A stretch of 50,312 nucleotides of DNA from Halorubrum sp. GN11_10-6_MGM (lineage in GTDB: Archaea > Halobacteriota > Halobacteria > Halobacteriales > Haloferacaceae), in NCBI RefSeq assembly GCF_005435165.1, contig NZ_SGUC01000022.1, positions 1-50,312 of the forward strand, read 5' to 3'. Shown here piece by piece: positions 33,248-41,483 of the stretch. Under the pieces are notes generated by a model. It saw nothing but the letters and a program-made list of their open reading frames with translations. It did no database searches and was not told the origin of the DNA. How positions within the stretch are numbered: the stretch's first letter is position 1; every line of letters begins with the position of its first letter. The position numbers and the translations under genes were made by a program.

Positions 33248-33583
33248 ATGGCCGGAAAGTCGTGCGTAGTCTGCGGATCGGCCACTAGCTCCGACGGAAT
33301 GCTGTATCGGTGCGCCTACTGCGGCGATCCAGTCTGTCCGGATCATCGTCTCCCCGAAAACCACGGCTGTACCGGCGAACACCTCGATGAAGACGAAACA
33401 CCAGAAGATCGGGGACCGCAGCCGATGGACCCGGAAGAAGTGACGACGATGGGAACAACACCGGAAGACATCGGACAATCGTCACCGGATGTTGCTCTCG
33501 ACGGCTCGATCGCGGGCGAACAGTCGACAGATTCCGACGAGGAAGGATCGGAATCGTGGTGGCGAAAACTGCTTCCGTGGTGA
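33248..33583 (+). CDS. AN1-type zinc finger protein
   Basis: A 111-aa protein. The N-terminal AN1 finger (residues 5-43) has CVVCGS ... YRCAYCGDPVCPDHRLPENHGC, i.e. the C/H pattern of AN1 domains. The rest is acidic and probably disordered, ending in a short WWRKLLPW motif that may be a membrane or protein contact. AN1 fingers are linked to ubiquitin-like or stress pathways in eukaryotes; in Halobacteria the role is unknown. Base composition is lower in GC than the surroundings, with more A-rich codons, which may indicate a different history. The TATA-like GAATATG is 28 nt upstream. Compare the AN1-rhomboid gene at 35903. Confidence 0.85.
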   Translation: MAGKSCVVCGSATSSDGMLYRCAYCGDPVCPDHRLPENHGCTGEHLDEDETPEDRGPQPMDPEEVTTMGTTPEDIGQSSPDVALDGSIAGEQSTDSDEEGSESWWRKLLPW

Positions 33584-33769
33584 GTTCACGGCGTCCGAAC
33601 CGCGAAGCCAACGGTCCGGACGACGACCGGAGATCGGTGAAAACACGTGATAGATCGTGTCCTTTCGTCGGGATTCGAGCGACACGTTCCGGTCGTTTTA
33701 AGTTGTGTTCCGTCGACGGTAACGTAAGATCGCTCTCGGGCAGTTTCAGTTTCCGGGGGCAACCGAGCT

Positions 33770-34744
33770 ATGAGTGAACGACTACACACACGGGGGAGTC
33801 GCACCCGAACGGAGACGAACGAGGAGGAATCGGAGAGCACCGACGAAACGCTGAGCTGCCCGGAGTGCGGCGGGCACGTCGTCAACGACGAGGAACACGG
33901 CGAGACGGTCTGTAGCGACTGCGGGCTCGTCGTCGAGGCGGACTCGGTCGACCGCGGTCCGGAGTGGCGCGCGTTCGACTCGCGCGAGAAGGACGAGAAG
34001 AGCCGCGTCGGCGCCCCGACCACGAACACGATGCACGACAAGGGGCTCTCGACGAACATCGACTGGCGCGACAAGGACGCGTACGGTCGGTCGCTCGGCG
34101 CGCGCCAGCGCCAGAAGATGCAACGGCTCCGCAAGTGGAACGAGCGGTTCCGCACCCGCGACTCGAAGGAGCGCAACCTCAAGCAGGCGCTCGGCGAGAT
34201 CGACCGCATGGCCTCGGCACAGGGCCTGCCGGACAACGTCCGCGAGACCGCCTCCGTCATCTACCGCCGCGCGCTCGACGAGGACCTCCTCCCCGGTCGC
34301 TCCATCGAGGGCGTCTCCACCTCCTGCGTGTACGCCGCCGCCCGGATGGCCGGCGTCCCGCGCAGCCTCGACGAGATCGCCGACGTGTCGCGCGTCGAGA
34401 AGGCCGAGATCGCGCGGACGTACCGCTACGTCGTCCGCGAGCTCAAGCTCGAAGTGAAGCCGGCCGACCCCGAGCAGTACGTCCCGCGGTTCGCCTCCGA
34501 CCTCGAACTGAGCGAGGAGTCGGAGATGCGCGCGAAGAGCCTCCTCCGCAACGCCAAGGAGAAGGGCGTCCACTCGGGCAAATCGCCGGTGGGTCTCGCC
34601 GCGGCCGCCGTCTACGCCGCCGCGCTCCTGACGAACGAGAAGACGACGCAGGCCGCGGTGTCGGAGGTCGCCGACATCTCCGAGGTCACCATCCGGAACC
34701 GGTACCACGAGCTGCTCGAAGCGGAAGACGGCCTCGTCGCCTGA
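33770..34744 (+). CDS. tfb: Transcription initiation factor IIB (TFB)
   Basis: A 324-aa basal transcription factor that bridges TBP-TATA complexes and RNA polymerase and contacts BRE. An acidic N-terminus comes first, then a zinc ribbon LSCPECGGHVVNDEEHGE-TVCSDCG (about 28-55). The B-finger region (GPEWRAFDSREKDEKSRVG) follows, then two cyclin folds (about 130-320), the second ending ADISEVTIRNRYHELLE, the recognition helix. Haloarchaea carry several TFBs that divide the promoters among them; which paralogue this is cannot be told here. A TATA-like GTTTTAAG at 33695-33702 implies a leader of about 45 nt. Confidence 0.97.
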   Translation: MSERLHTRGSRTRTETNEEESESTDETLSCPECGGHVVNDEEHGETVCSDCGLVVEADSVDRGPEWRAFDSREKDEKSRVGAPTTNTMHDKGLSTNIDWRDKDAYGRSLGARQRQKMQRLRKWNERFRTRDSKERNLKQALGEIDRMASAQGLPDNVRETASVIYRRALDEDLLPGRSIEGVSTSCVYAAARMAGVPRSLDEIADVSRVEKAEIARTYRYVVRELKLEVKPADPEQYVPRFASDLELSEESEMRAKSLLRNAKEKGVHSGKSPVGLAAAAVYAAALLTNEKTTQAAVSEVADISEVTIRNRYHELLEAEDGLVA

Positions 34745-34824
34745 CCGGCTTCTCGCCGACCCCGTTCTCCGCGTCCGCTCGGCGGACGCACACACCTAAG
34801 TCCCCGCCCGCGGAACGCCCGCGT

Positions 34825-35544
34825 ATGTTCGAGGAGTTCGTTCTCGCCGCGAGCACGGCCGACCTCTCCGAGGAGCCGGCGGCTCGCGAGCACGCGGACG
34901 CGGTGGAGTTCCGGCTGGACCTCGCGAGCGACCCGCTCGACCAGCTGGCGGGCTACGACGGCGAGCTCCCGCTGCTCGTCACGAACCGGGCGTCGTGGGA
35001 GGGCGGCGAGGCCGAGGGGCTCGGCCGCTACGACGCGCTCTCGACGGCGATCGGCCACGACGCGGTCGCCGCGGTCGACGTCGAACTCGCGGCGCTGCGC
35101 GGGACGCACCCCGACGCCGCGGAGGAGTCGCACGCCGCGGCCCTGCGCGACGCGGCCCGCGAGGCCGGCGTCGAGGTCGTCGCGTCCGTCCACGACTTCG
35201 AGTCCACCCCGGAGCCCGCCGCGATCGTCGACCTCCTCGCCGACGCCGCGAGCGAGGGCGACGTGGGGAAGCTGGCGACGACCGCCACCGCGCCGGCGGA
35301 CGCGCTCGCGATGATCGAGGCGACCCACGAGGCGACCGCCGCCGGGCACCGCGTCGCGACGATGTGCATGGGTGAGCCGGGGCGGCACACCCGCGCGGTC
35401 ACCCCGATTTACGGCTCGAAGATCGGCTACGCGCCCGTCGACCCCGCGAACGCGACCGCGCCCGGGCAGTACCCCCTCGCGACGCTCCGCCGGCTCGTGG
35501 ACGACCTGAGAGACGGCGATTCGGAGACGCCGAGCGACGACTGA
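34825..35544 (+). CDS. aroD: 3-dehydroquinate dehydratase, type I
   Basis: A 239-aa shikimate-pathway enzyme (3-dehydroquinate to 3-dehydroshikimate) of the Schiff-base type. Family marks: EFRLDLA at about 30, LLVTNRASWEGG, VVASVHDFEST (catalytic His), GDVGKLATTA (Schiff-base Lys), CMGEPGRHTRAVTPIYGSKI, and PGQYPLATLR at the end. A TATA-like CCTAAG at 34795-34800 supports the start, 80 nt after tfb. It is immediately followed by repeat copy E, about 10 nt after the stop. Confidence 0.95.
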   Translation: MFEEFVLAASTADLSEEPAAREHADAVEFRLDLASDPLDQLAGYDGELPLLVTNRASWEGGEAEGLGRYDALSTAIGHDAVAAVDVELAALRGTHPDAAEESHAAALRDAAREAGVEVVASVHDFESTPEPAAIVDLLADAASEGDVGKLATTATAPADALAMIEATHEATAAGHRVATMCMGEPGRHTRAVTPIYGSKIGYAPVDPANATAPGQYPLATLRRLVDDLRDGDSETPSDD

Positions 35545-35553
35545 ACCGACTTC

Positions 35554-35801
35554 CGCGGTGGCGCGTGCCTGCGAGCGCCCGAAGGGCGTGAGACAGCACG
35601 CGCGCGGGAGTCGCTGGCGGTCGAGCGAAGCGAAGACCGCCAGCGACGAGGTTGGGGAGGCGCGAGGCGGTCGCGGCCGGGCGGGACTCGAAGGGGCAGC
35701 CGGGAGGACGCCGCAGATGACGTAAGCACCGCAGCGAGCAGCGCGCGCGAGGAGCGCAGCGAGTGTGCGGCGTCCTCCCGGCTGGGGCTTCGGCAGTGTT
35801 C
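35554..35801 (-). repeat. Dispersed multi-hairpin element, copy E
   Basis: A full-length minus-strand copy filling most of the 358-nt space between aroD and the rhomboid gene. The start box GAACACTGCCGAAGCCCCAG begins at 35801. Stem 1 pairs 35766-35784 with 35697-35715 (19 bp, perfect), with a stem sequence different from the other copies. Stem 2 pairs 35610-35622 with 35635-35647 (13 bp, same as copy C). Stem 3 is GCGCCC / GGGCGT around 35574-35588. The 3' box (CACGCGCCACCGC) ends near 35554. No strong TATA is seen 26 nt upstream. Confidence 0.9.
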
Positions 35802-35902
35802 ACCCACGTGATAGTGAATCCAGCACGTGAACCACCGACCGCCTCATACGAAGCCACCTAAAGAGCCAAACCGCTTTACGACCGCCCCCGTAAGTGCCGC
35901 CA

Positions 35903-36883
35903 ATGGCGACGTGCGACGAGTGCGGGGAGTACGAGAACCTCCCCTACCAGTGTAAGCGGTGCGGCCAGACGTTCTGCGCCGAACACCGACTGCCGGAGAA
36001 CCACGACTGCCCGGGGCTCGCCGGGTGGGACGACCCCGGCGGCGTCTTCGACAGCGGGTTCGACGAGAGCGTCGAGGGCGGGGCCGCGGACGGCACCGGC
36101 GGGGGCGGGGGCGCCTCCGCGGGGGCCGGCGGCGTCGTCGACCGCGTCAAGCGCCGAATCGACCGCGAGACCGGCACCGGCGGACTGGTGAGCTACTTCC
36201 GGAACAACGCGACGTACGCCATCCTGCTGGCGATGTGGGTGACGTTCGTCGCGCAGTGGATCGCGCTGTTCGTCGGCGGCCAGTCGCTCCACAACACCCT
36301 GTTCGTGCTCCAGTCGGAGGCGATCACGAACGTCTGGACGTGGGTGACGTCGGTGTTCTCGCACGCCCCCGGACAGCTGTTCCACATCATCGGGAACAGC
36401 GTCGTGATCCTGTTCTTCGGTCCGCTCGTCGAGCGCGCCGTCGGCTCGAAGAAGTTCGTGGCGTTCTTCTTCGGCGCGGGGATCGCCGCCGGGCTCGGCC
36501 ACGTCCTGTTCGCGATCGCGACGAACGCCCCGCCGACCGGTGTTCTCGGCGCCAGCGGCGCCGGCTTCGCGATCCTCGGCGTGCTCACCGTCTGGCGGCC
36601 GAACATGCAGGTCCTCCTCTTCTTCGTCATCCCGATGAAGATCAAGTACCTCACGTGGGGGATCGCTGCCGTCTCCGCGCTGCTGGTCGTCACGAGCGGC
36701 ACCGGCGGCGTCGGTGGCATCGCGCACCTCGCGCACCTGATCGGCTTCGCCATCGGGCTCGCGTTCGGGAAGCGCAACGAGGGGCTGGCGCGCTCCGCGG
36801 GCGGCGCGGGCGGCGTCTCGATGGGCGGCGCGCGCGGCCCGGGCGGCCCGGGCGGGCCGGGCGGCCCCGGCGGACGGCTCTGA
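35903..36883 (+). CDS. Rhomboid intramembrane serine protease with N-terminal AN1 zinc finger
   Basis: A 326-aa fusion. Residues 4-40 form an AN1-type finger (CDECGEYENLPYQCKRCGQ, then FCAEHRLPENHDC). A Gly/Ala-rich linker leads to a rhomboid core of about six spans (about 95-295). Catalytic Ser lies in GASGAGFAILG and the partner His in GIAHLAHLIGF; HIIGNSVVILFFGPLVER is the usual GN-x-H-like region. The tail is Gly/Pro/Arg-rich (GGPGGPGGPGG). Rhomboids cut within membrane helices; in Haloferax a rhomboid affects glycosylation and surface proteins. The start at ATG 35903 follows TTTACG at about 35874. Its stop shares one base with the next ATG. Confidence 0.93.
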   Translation: MATCDECGEYENLPYQCKRCGQTFCAEHRLPENHDCPGLAGWDDPGGVFDSGFDESVEGGAADGTGGGGGASAGAGGVVDRVKRRIDRETGTGGLVSYFRNNATYAILLAMWVTFVAQWIALFVGGQSLHNTLFVLQSEAITNVWTWVTSVFSHAPGQLFHIIGNSVVILFFGPLVERAVGSKKFVAFFFGAGIAAGLGHVLFAIATNAPPTGVLGASGAGFAILGVLTVWRPNMQVLLFFVIPMKIKYLTWGIAAVSALLVVTSGTGGVGGIAHLAHLIGFAIGLAFGKRNEGLARSAGGAGGVSMGGARGPGGPGGPGGPGGRL

Positions 36884-37767
36884 TGGACCTCGCGCGGCCC
36901 GACCTCCGACCCGATCCGTCGCTGTCGCGCGCGGAGATGGAGGCGCTCCAACGCGAGATCGCGGCGGCCGCGACGTTCGCCGACGACGGCACGCCCGACC
37001 CCGCCGCCGTCGCGGTCGAGGAGGGCGTCTCGCTCGCGGACGGGCTCCCGCCCGCGTGCGACGGCGCACAGGAGCGACTGAACGCGGGCGGCGAGTCGAG
37101 CGTGAACGCGAGCGCCGATTCGGGCGACGACCGCGACGCAGGCGCCCCGACCGTCGTCGGCGTCGATCAGGCGTTCCGCACCGACCGCGGCGATCGGCCC
37201 GACGCCGCCGTCTCAGCCGCGGTCGCGTTCCGGAACGGCCGCGTCGTCGAGTACGCGAGCGCGACGACGCCGCTCGCGATTCCGTACATCCCGGGCCTGC
37301 TCGCGTTCCGCGAGGGGGAGCCGATACTGGCCGCGCTCGACGCGCTCGACGCCGATCCCGACCTGCTGGTCTGCGACGGCTCCGGCCGAATCCACTACCG
37401 GGAGGCCGGCCTCGCGACGCACGTCGGCGTCCTCCGCGACGTGCCCAGCGTCGGCGTCGCGAAGAGCCTCCTCTGCGGCGAACCCGACGAGCCGACGGCC
37501 GAGCGCCCCGCGGGCTGGCGGACGCCGGTCCGCGCCGACGACGCGGTGACGACCGCCGAGCCGGGAACCGTCATCGGCCACGCGTTCCAGTCGCGTCAGT
37601 ACCCCAACAGCAGGCGGGTGAACCCCCTGTACGTCAGTCCCGGCCACCGCGTGTCGGCGGACGGCGCGGTCGACCTCGTCGCGGCGCTGTGTGGGGGGTA
37701 CAAACTCCCCGAACCGACGCGGCTCGCGGACGCCCACGCCGAGCGCGCGAAGCGAGACGGCGAGTGA
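36883..37767 (+). CDS. nfi: Endonuclease V
   Basis: A 294-aa deoxyinosine repair nuclease. Conserved EndoV stretches: VVGVDQAFRTD (metal-binding Asp), IPYIPGLLAFREGEP, LVCDGSGRIHYREAGLATHVGV (second Asp), DVPSVGVAKSLLCG, and NPLYVSPGHRVS. It cuts one nucleotide 3' of deaminated adenine. The N-terminus has an extra acidic insertion of about 40 residues (GGESSVNASADSGDDRDAGA) before the catalytic core, common in haloarchaea. The ATG overlaps the rhomboid stop (TGATG). Confidence 0.95.
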   Translation: MDLARPDLRPDPSLSRAEMEALQREIAAAATFADDGTPDPAAVAVEEGVSLADGLPPACDGAQERLNAGGESSVNASADSGDDRDAGAPTVVGVDQAFRTDRGDRPDAAVSAAVAFRNGRVVEYASATTPLAIPYIPGLLAFREGEPILAALDALDADPDLLVCDGSGRIHYREAGLATHVGVLRDVPSVGVAKSLLCGEPDEPTAERPAGWRTPVRADDAVTTAEPGTVIGHAFQSRQYPNSRRVNPLYVSPGHRVSADGAVDLVAALCGGYKLPEPTRLADAHAERAKRDGE

Positions 37768-37859
37768 ACGCGGAGTCCCGGCGGCCGCCGCTGCCCGAAA
37801 CGTGCCAGCAGTTGTCACTGGCAGGCGGTTTTTAGACGGGCGCCCGCGAACGTACGCTC

Positions 37860-38132
37860 ATGGGAGACGACGACGTCGAGAGTCCGATGTCCGCCGAGGA
37901 GTTCCGGTCGCTGACCGACGGGCTGGTGCGCCAGAGTTCGGGCGGCGGCACGACCGTCTACAAGAACGCGGCAGGGGTCGGCTGCCCGAACCCCGACTGC
38001 GACCGCGGCGTGTTCCAGACGCTGTTCGTCAGCGACCACGGCTGGCAGCAGATCGGCGCGACCCGAGACGGGATCGACCTCTGTCTGGTGAACACGGAGT
38101 CGAAGCGGCTCGTCTTCATCCACGACGAGTAG
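37860..38132 (+). CDS. Small haloarchaeal protein of unknown function
   Basis: A 90-aa protein. It contains a CPNPDCDRG motif (C-x4-C) at about 42-50 and conserved-looking aromatic residues (FQTLFVSDHGWQQI). The end is KRLVFIHDE. The two cysteines alone would make only half a zinc site, perhaps completed by His or by dimerisation. The GTTTTTA box at 37828-37834 is 28 nt upstream of the ATG, supporting a leaderless gene. I recall haloarchaeal DUF proteins of this size and ending but cannot assign a role. Confidence 0.75.
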   Translation: MGDDDVESPMSAEEFRSLTDGLVRQSSGGGTTVYKNAAGVGCPNPDCDRGVFQTLFVSDHGWQQIGATRDGIDLCLVNTESKRLVFIHDE

Positions 38133-38186
38133 GCCGGTCGCTCCGCGGGGACTGACGCCTCGGCGGCGCCTCGGCGACCCCGTTCC

Positions 38187-39515
38187 TCAGTCGTCGTCCG
38201 CGACGGAGTCGGCGCCCGGCTCGGCCGCGCAGCGGTTCGGCCCGAGTTCGAGTTCGATGGCGGCCGTCTCGTCCGCCGGCGACTCGACGCCGCGGTTGGC
38301 CGCGATCACCGACTCGTAGTTCGGCGGCTTCTCCGGGAGCGTCCGCGTGATCCGGTCGACGAAGTCGCTCGCGTCGAGGCCGAGTATCTCGATCTCCCGG
38401 CGCGCGTCCCCGACCGTCGTGGAGACGGGGGCGCCGGGCTCGACGTCGCCGGTCGTCCCGTCGTTCGCGACCGCGAAGTGCCCGGGGCAGACGACGACGC
38501 CGTCCGGCTCGGCGAGGAGGGTGCCGTGGAGCGAGTCGTACAAGCGGCGGGCCGCGTCGGCGGCGCCCGTCTGTGATCCGGCTTCATCACCGCCGCCCGC
38601 CGAGAACTGGAGCTCCGTCCGCCCGACGCCCTCGGTGAACAGCGTGTCGCCCGTGAGGACCGCCGCGTCGCCGACGAGGTAGCTCGCGCCGTCGTCGGTG
38701 TGTCCGGGCGTCGCGAGCGCCTTCAGGTCGACGCCGCCGACGTCGAGCGTCTCGTTGCGCCCGATCGGCTCGAAGTCGTACGCCACGTCGCGCTCGGCGG
38801 CCGCGGCCGGGAGGACGTACGGGACGCCGAGCTCGTCCGCGAGCGCGCGACCCCCCGAGAGGTGGTCGGCGTGGACGTGCGTGTCGAGGACGGCTGCGAT
38901 CGACGCGTCGAGTTCGGCGGCCGCCTCGACCCACTCCTCGCCGTGTCTGGAGACGTCGACGGCGACGGCGATACGAGGCGAGCCGCCGGAGTCGGCGACG
39001 GCGACGCGGTCGGAGCCGTCGGAATCGCCCGCGGAACCGTCAGCGGGGACGTGGTCCGCCTCGCCCGACTCGCGCCCGCCGACGACGAGGTAGCCCAGAC
39101 ACCCCTTCGCGCGGCGCTGTATCTGGACGACGTCGAGCGGCGGGGCGTCGTCGGGCGCGTCGGGTAGCGGCACCGGGGTCCGGTCGTACACCGCGGACCA
39201 GCCGCGCATGCCGTCAGCGACGACGACCACGTCCTCGTAGCCCGCCGCGTCGAGTTCGACGGCGAAGGCGTCCGAGGCCTTCCCCTTCGCGCACAGCGTG
39301 ATCACGCTGTCGTCGGCCGAGAGACCGGTCTCGCGCTCGAAGTCGTCGACGTCGAACTCGTGGAACGGCTTGTAGAAGTAGTGGACGGCGTCCGCGACGC
39401 GCCACCCCTCGAAGCTCTCCTCCGGTCGCGTGTCGACCACGGCGAACGAGCGCTCGCCGCGCCGTCGCTCGTCGAGCCTGTCGCGGAACTCGTCGGCGGA
39501 GATCGTTTCGACCAT
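38187..39515 (-). CDS. Rhodanese / metallo-beta-lactamase fusion, persulfide dioxygenase-like
   Basis: A 442-aa protein combining a rhodanese domain at the N-terminus (about 1-115; SFAVVDTRPEESFEGW, and active loop TLCAKGKASD with the sulfur-accepting Cys) and an MBL domain (about 130-390; DTHVHADHLSGG, LATPGHTDDG, AVLTGDTLFTEGVGR, CPGHF). MBL enzymes of this ETHE1/GloB-like group oxidise persulfide to sulfite or hydrolyse glutathione-like thioesters; fusion to rhodanese favours sulfur handling. Most fusions have the domains in the opposite order (MBL then rhodanese). An acidic insert (about 155-180) separates the domains. It stands alone. Confidence 0.88.
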   Translation of the reverse strand: MVETISADEFRDRLDERRRGERSFAVVDTRPEESFEGWRVADAVHYFYKPFHEFDVDDFERETGLSADDSVITLCAKGKASDAFAVELDAAGYEDVVVVADGMRGWSAVYDRTPVPLPDAPDDAPPLDVVQIQRRAKGCLGYLVVGGRESGEADHVPADGSAGDSDGSDRVAVADSGGSPRIAVAVDVSRHGEEWVEAAAELDASIAAVLDTHVHADHLSGGRALADELGVPYVLPAAAAERDVAYDFEPIGRNETLDVGGVDLKALATPGHTDDGASYLVGDAAVLTGDTLFTEGVGRTELQFSAGGGDEAGSQTGAADAARRLYDSLHGTLLAEPDGVVVCPGHFAVANDGTTGDVEPGAPVSTTVGDARREIEILGLDASDFVDRITRTLPEKPPNYESVIAANRGVESPADETAAIELELGPNRCAAEPGADSVADDD

Positions 39516-39618
39516 ACCGGAGTCTTGTTCCGCGTGATCAAAAGCGCTCGGACGAGAAGTAGGGGTGGATCAGCGGCGGCGAGATAGCGCTGCGTGCTGG
39601 TGCTCTCCAACGGCTCGC

Positions 39619-39682
39619 TGATAAATGAACGATGACGCTGCGGTGAAGACCGCCAAAGTCCCAGCCGCTCGATTATAAATAG
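39619..39682 (+). promoter_or_regulatory. Box-plus-TATA module in front of element copy D
   Basis: A degenerate start box GAAGACCGCCAAAGTCCCAG begins at 39645 and is followed by CCGCTCGA and the TATA box TTATAAATAG (from 39673). That TATA is centred 26 nt before the copy D start box. A weaker TATA-like TGATAAAT lies at 39619-39626. The layout parallels the module before copy C. Confidence 0.65.
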
Positions 39683-39701
39683 CAAACGGCAGATCAACCG
39701 C

Positions 39702-39960
39702 GAACACCGCCAAAGCCCCAGCCGCGAGGACTCGCGCGGTTGGCTGCGCTCCTCGTCACTCACTTCGCTCGTTCCTGTGGTGCTCACGTCGCCGAGCTTC
39801 GTCCTCGCGGCTGCCCCTTTGAGTCCCACCCCGCACCGCACAGCAACCGCACCTCACACCTCCCCAGCCTCGTCGACCTCCCTCTGCTTCGCTCCGGTCG
39901 GCCGACTCCCTCGCGCGTGCTGCTCGCGGCCAAGGGCCGCTCGCAGGCACGCGCCACCGC
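39702..39960 (+). repeat. Dispersed multi-hairpin element, copy D, with its own promoter
   Basis: A full-length copy in the 517-nt space before the MinD-like gene. The start box GAACACCGCCAAAGCCCCAG begins at 39702. Stem 1 pairs 39719-39731 with 39801-39813 (13 bp, perfect). Stem 2 is imperfect here: the left arm appears to have lost about 4 nt (around 39872-39878 versus 39896-39906). Stem 3 pairs 39926-39931 with 39935-39940. The 3' box ends at 39960. TATA TTATAAAT at 39673-39680 gives the 26-nt promoter spacing. Confidence 0.92.
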
Positions 39961-40032
39961 GATCCGCAGCAGGTGAGCATCACCGCGACCGCGATGGATA
40001 GCTTTTATTCGGACCGCCCGGAGAGCGGGCGT

Positions 40033-40800
40033 ATGGTCGAGGCGTTCGCGGTCGCCAGCGGGAAGGGCGGCACGGGGAAGACGACGAGCACGCTCGCGCT
40101 CGGGATGGCGCTCGCGGCCGACCACGACGTGACGGTCGTGGACGCCGACACCGGGATGGCGAACCTCCTCTTTCACGCCGGGCTCGACGACGCGGCGGTC
40201 ACCCTCCACGACCTCCTCGTCGAGGGCACCGCGACCGACGTGAACGAGGCGGTCTACGAGCGGTTCGGGCTCTCGGTCGTCCCCTGCGGCACCTCGCTCG
40301 CCGGCTTCGAGGCCGCGGAACCGGAACGGCTCCGCGACGTGGTGGCCGAGCTCGCGCGCGACACCGACGTGCTCCTACTCGACTCGCCCGCCGCGCTGGG
40401 CTCGAAGTCAGCCGTGTTACCGGTCGTACTCGCGGACCGCGTCGTGGTCGTCGTCGAGCCGACGATCCCCGCGCTCTCGGACGGGCTGAAGGTCCAGGAG
40501 TACGCGCGATCGTACGGCACGGAGACCGCGGGCGTCCTCTTCAACAAGGTCCGGAGCGAGGCCGACGACGTGGCCGCGCAGGCAGAGCGCCACTTCGGCG
40601 GCCCCGTCCTCGCGAACGTCCCCGAGAGCGACGCGGTCCGAGCCGCCCGGCGAGCCGGCGAGCCCCTGCTCGCGCACGCCCCGGAGAGCGAGGCCGCCGC
40701 GCGCTACCGGCTGGCGGCCGACCGGCTCGACGTGCGCGACGGCGACGGCGACGCGGTCGCCGACCGGTTCCGCAGCGCGGTCGTCCCCGACACGCCATGA
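40033..40800 (+). CDS. MinD/ParA-like deviant Walker ATPase
   Basis: A 255-aa ATPase of the SIMIBI class: ASGKGGTGKTTSTLALGMAL (deviant Walker A with signature Lys), VTVVDADTGMANLLFH (A'), and DVLLLDSPAALGSKS (Walker B region). MinD/ParA proteins form ATP-dependent dimers on membranes or DNA to place cell components. A C-terminal amphipathic membrane-targeting helix typical of MinD is not evident. I start at ATG 40033, since the GCTTTTATT box (40001-40009) is 27 nt upstream; the longer form would cover the promoter. It overlaps the next gene by 4 nt, suggesting a functional pair. Confidence 0.9.
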   Translation: MVEAFAVASGKGGTGKTTSTLALGMALAADHDVTVVDADTGMANLLFHAGLDDAAVTLHDLLVEGTATDVNEAVYERFGLSVVPCGTSLAGFEAAEPERLRDVVAELARDTDVLLLDSPAALGSKSAVLPVVLADRVVVVVEPTIPALSDGLKVQEYARSYGTETAGVLFNKVRSEADDVAAQAERHFGGPVLANVPESDAVRAARRAGEPLLAHAPESEAAARYRLAADRLDVRDGDGDAVADRFRSAVVPDTP

Positions 40801-41396
40801 GCGGACGCACGGAAGGCGACGGCGCGGGCTCGCCGACGCTCACCATCCCGCGGGGGACCCTCCTGCGCTCGCGGGTCGTCTCCGACGTCGGCACGACGCT
40901 GTCGCGCGCGCTCGACCGCGGGCTCACCGGCTACGCGACGCTCGTCCCGCAGGAGACGCTGCTCCTGTCCGGCGAGGCCCGGGGCGTCATCACGTTCGAC
41001 GACGGCGTGCCCGTGCTGGCGTACAACACCGTGACCGACAGCGGCGGCCCGGGCGCCCTCGCGGAGCTGGCGGTCCCCGGCCCCTACCGCGTCGAGCTGT
41101 ACGCCGTCGACGCCGACGGACTGGCGGCGGCCCACGAGGAGGAGGCGTTACGGGTCGCGCCCGACGCGGCCGCGACGGAGCTGGCCGACGACGCCGACCT
41201 CGCCGACCGGACCCGCGAGGCGGCGCCCGACGAGCGGCTGCGAGACGCCGCTGACGAGGACGACGCCGTCGCCGCCTTCCTCGCGGACGACGACCGGATC
41301 GACGCGATCCGCGAGCAGGCGCGGTCGGAGGCGCGCGACCGCGCCGCCGAGTGGGGACTCGACGACGCGCTCGACGGACCGACCGAGTCCGAGTGA
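40797..41396 (+). CDS. Unknown protein coupled to the MinD-like ATPase
   Basis: A 199-aa protein. The first 110 residues look like a compact alpha/beta domain (GTLLRSRVVSDVGTTLSRAL, GYATLVPQETLLLSGEARGV, FDDGVPVLAYNTV). The rest (about 120-199) is highly acidic and helical (DDADLADRTREAAPDERLRD...). There is no membrane segment. The ATG overlaps the ATPase stop by 4 nt, so it is a probable partner or cargo adaptor. I do not recognise the family. Confidence 0.78.
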   Translation: MSGRTEGDGAGSPTLTIPRGTLLRSRVVSDVGTTLSRALDRGLTGYATLVPQETLLLSGEARGVITFDDGVPVLAYNTVTDSGGPGALAELAVPGPYRVELYAVDADGLAAAHEEEALRVAPDAAATELADDADLADRTREAAPDERLRDAADEDDAVAAFLADDDRIDAIREQARSEARDRAAEWGLDDALDGPTESE

Positions 41397-41483
41397 CCGA
41401 GCGGACGTGTTCCGGCTCGGTCCGACCCCCGACCCGGCGCGCCGGGGCCGAACGGTTATCTCCGTCCGGTCCCTCCGATCGGT

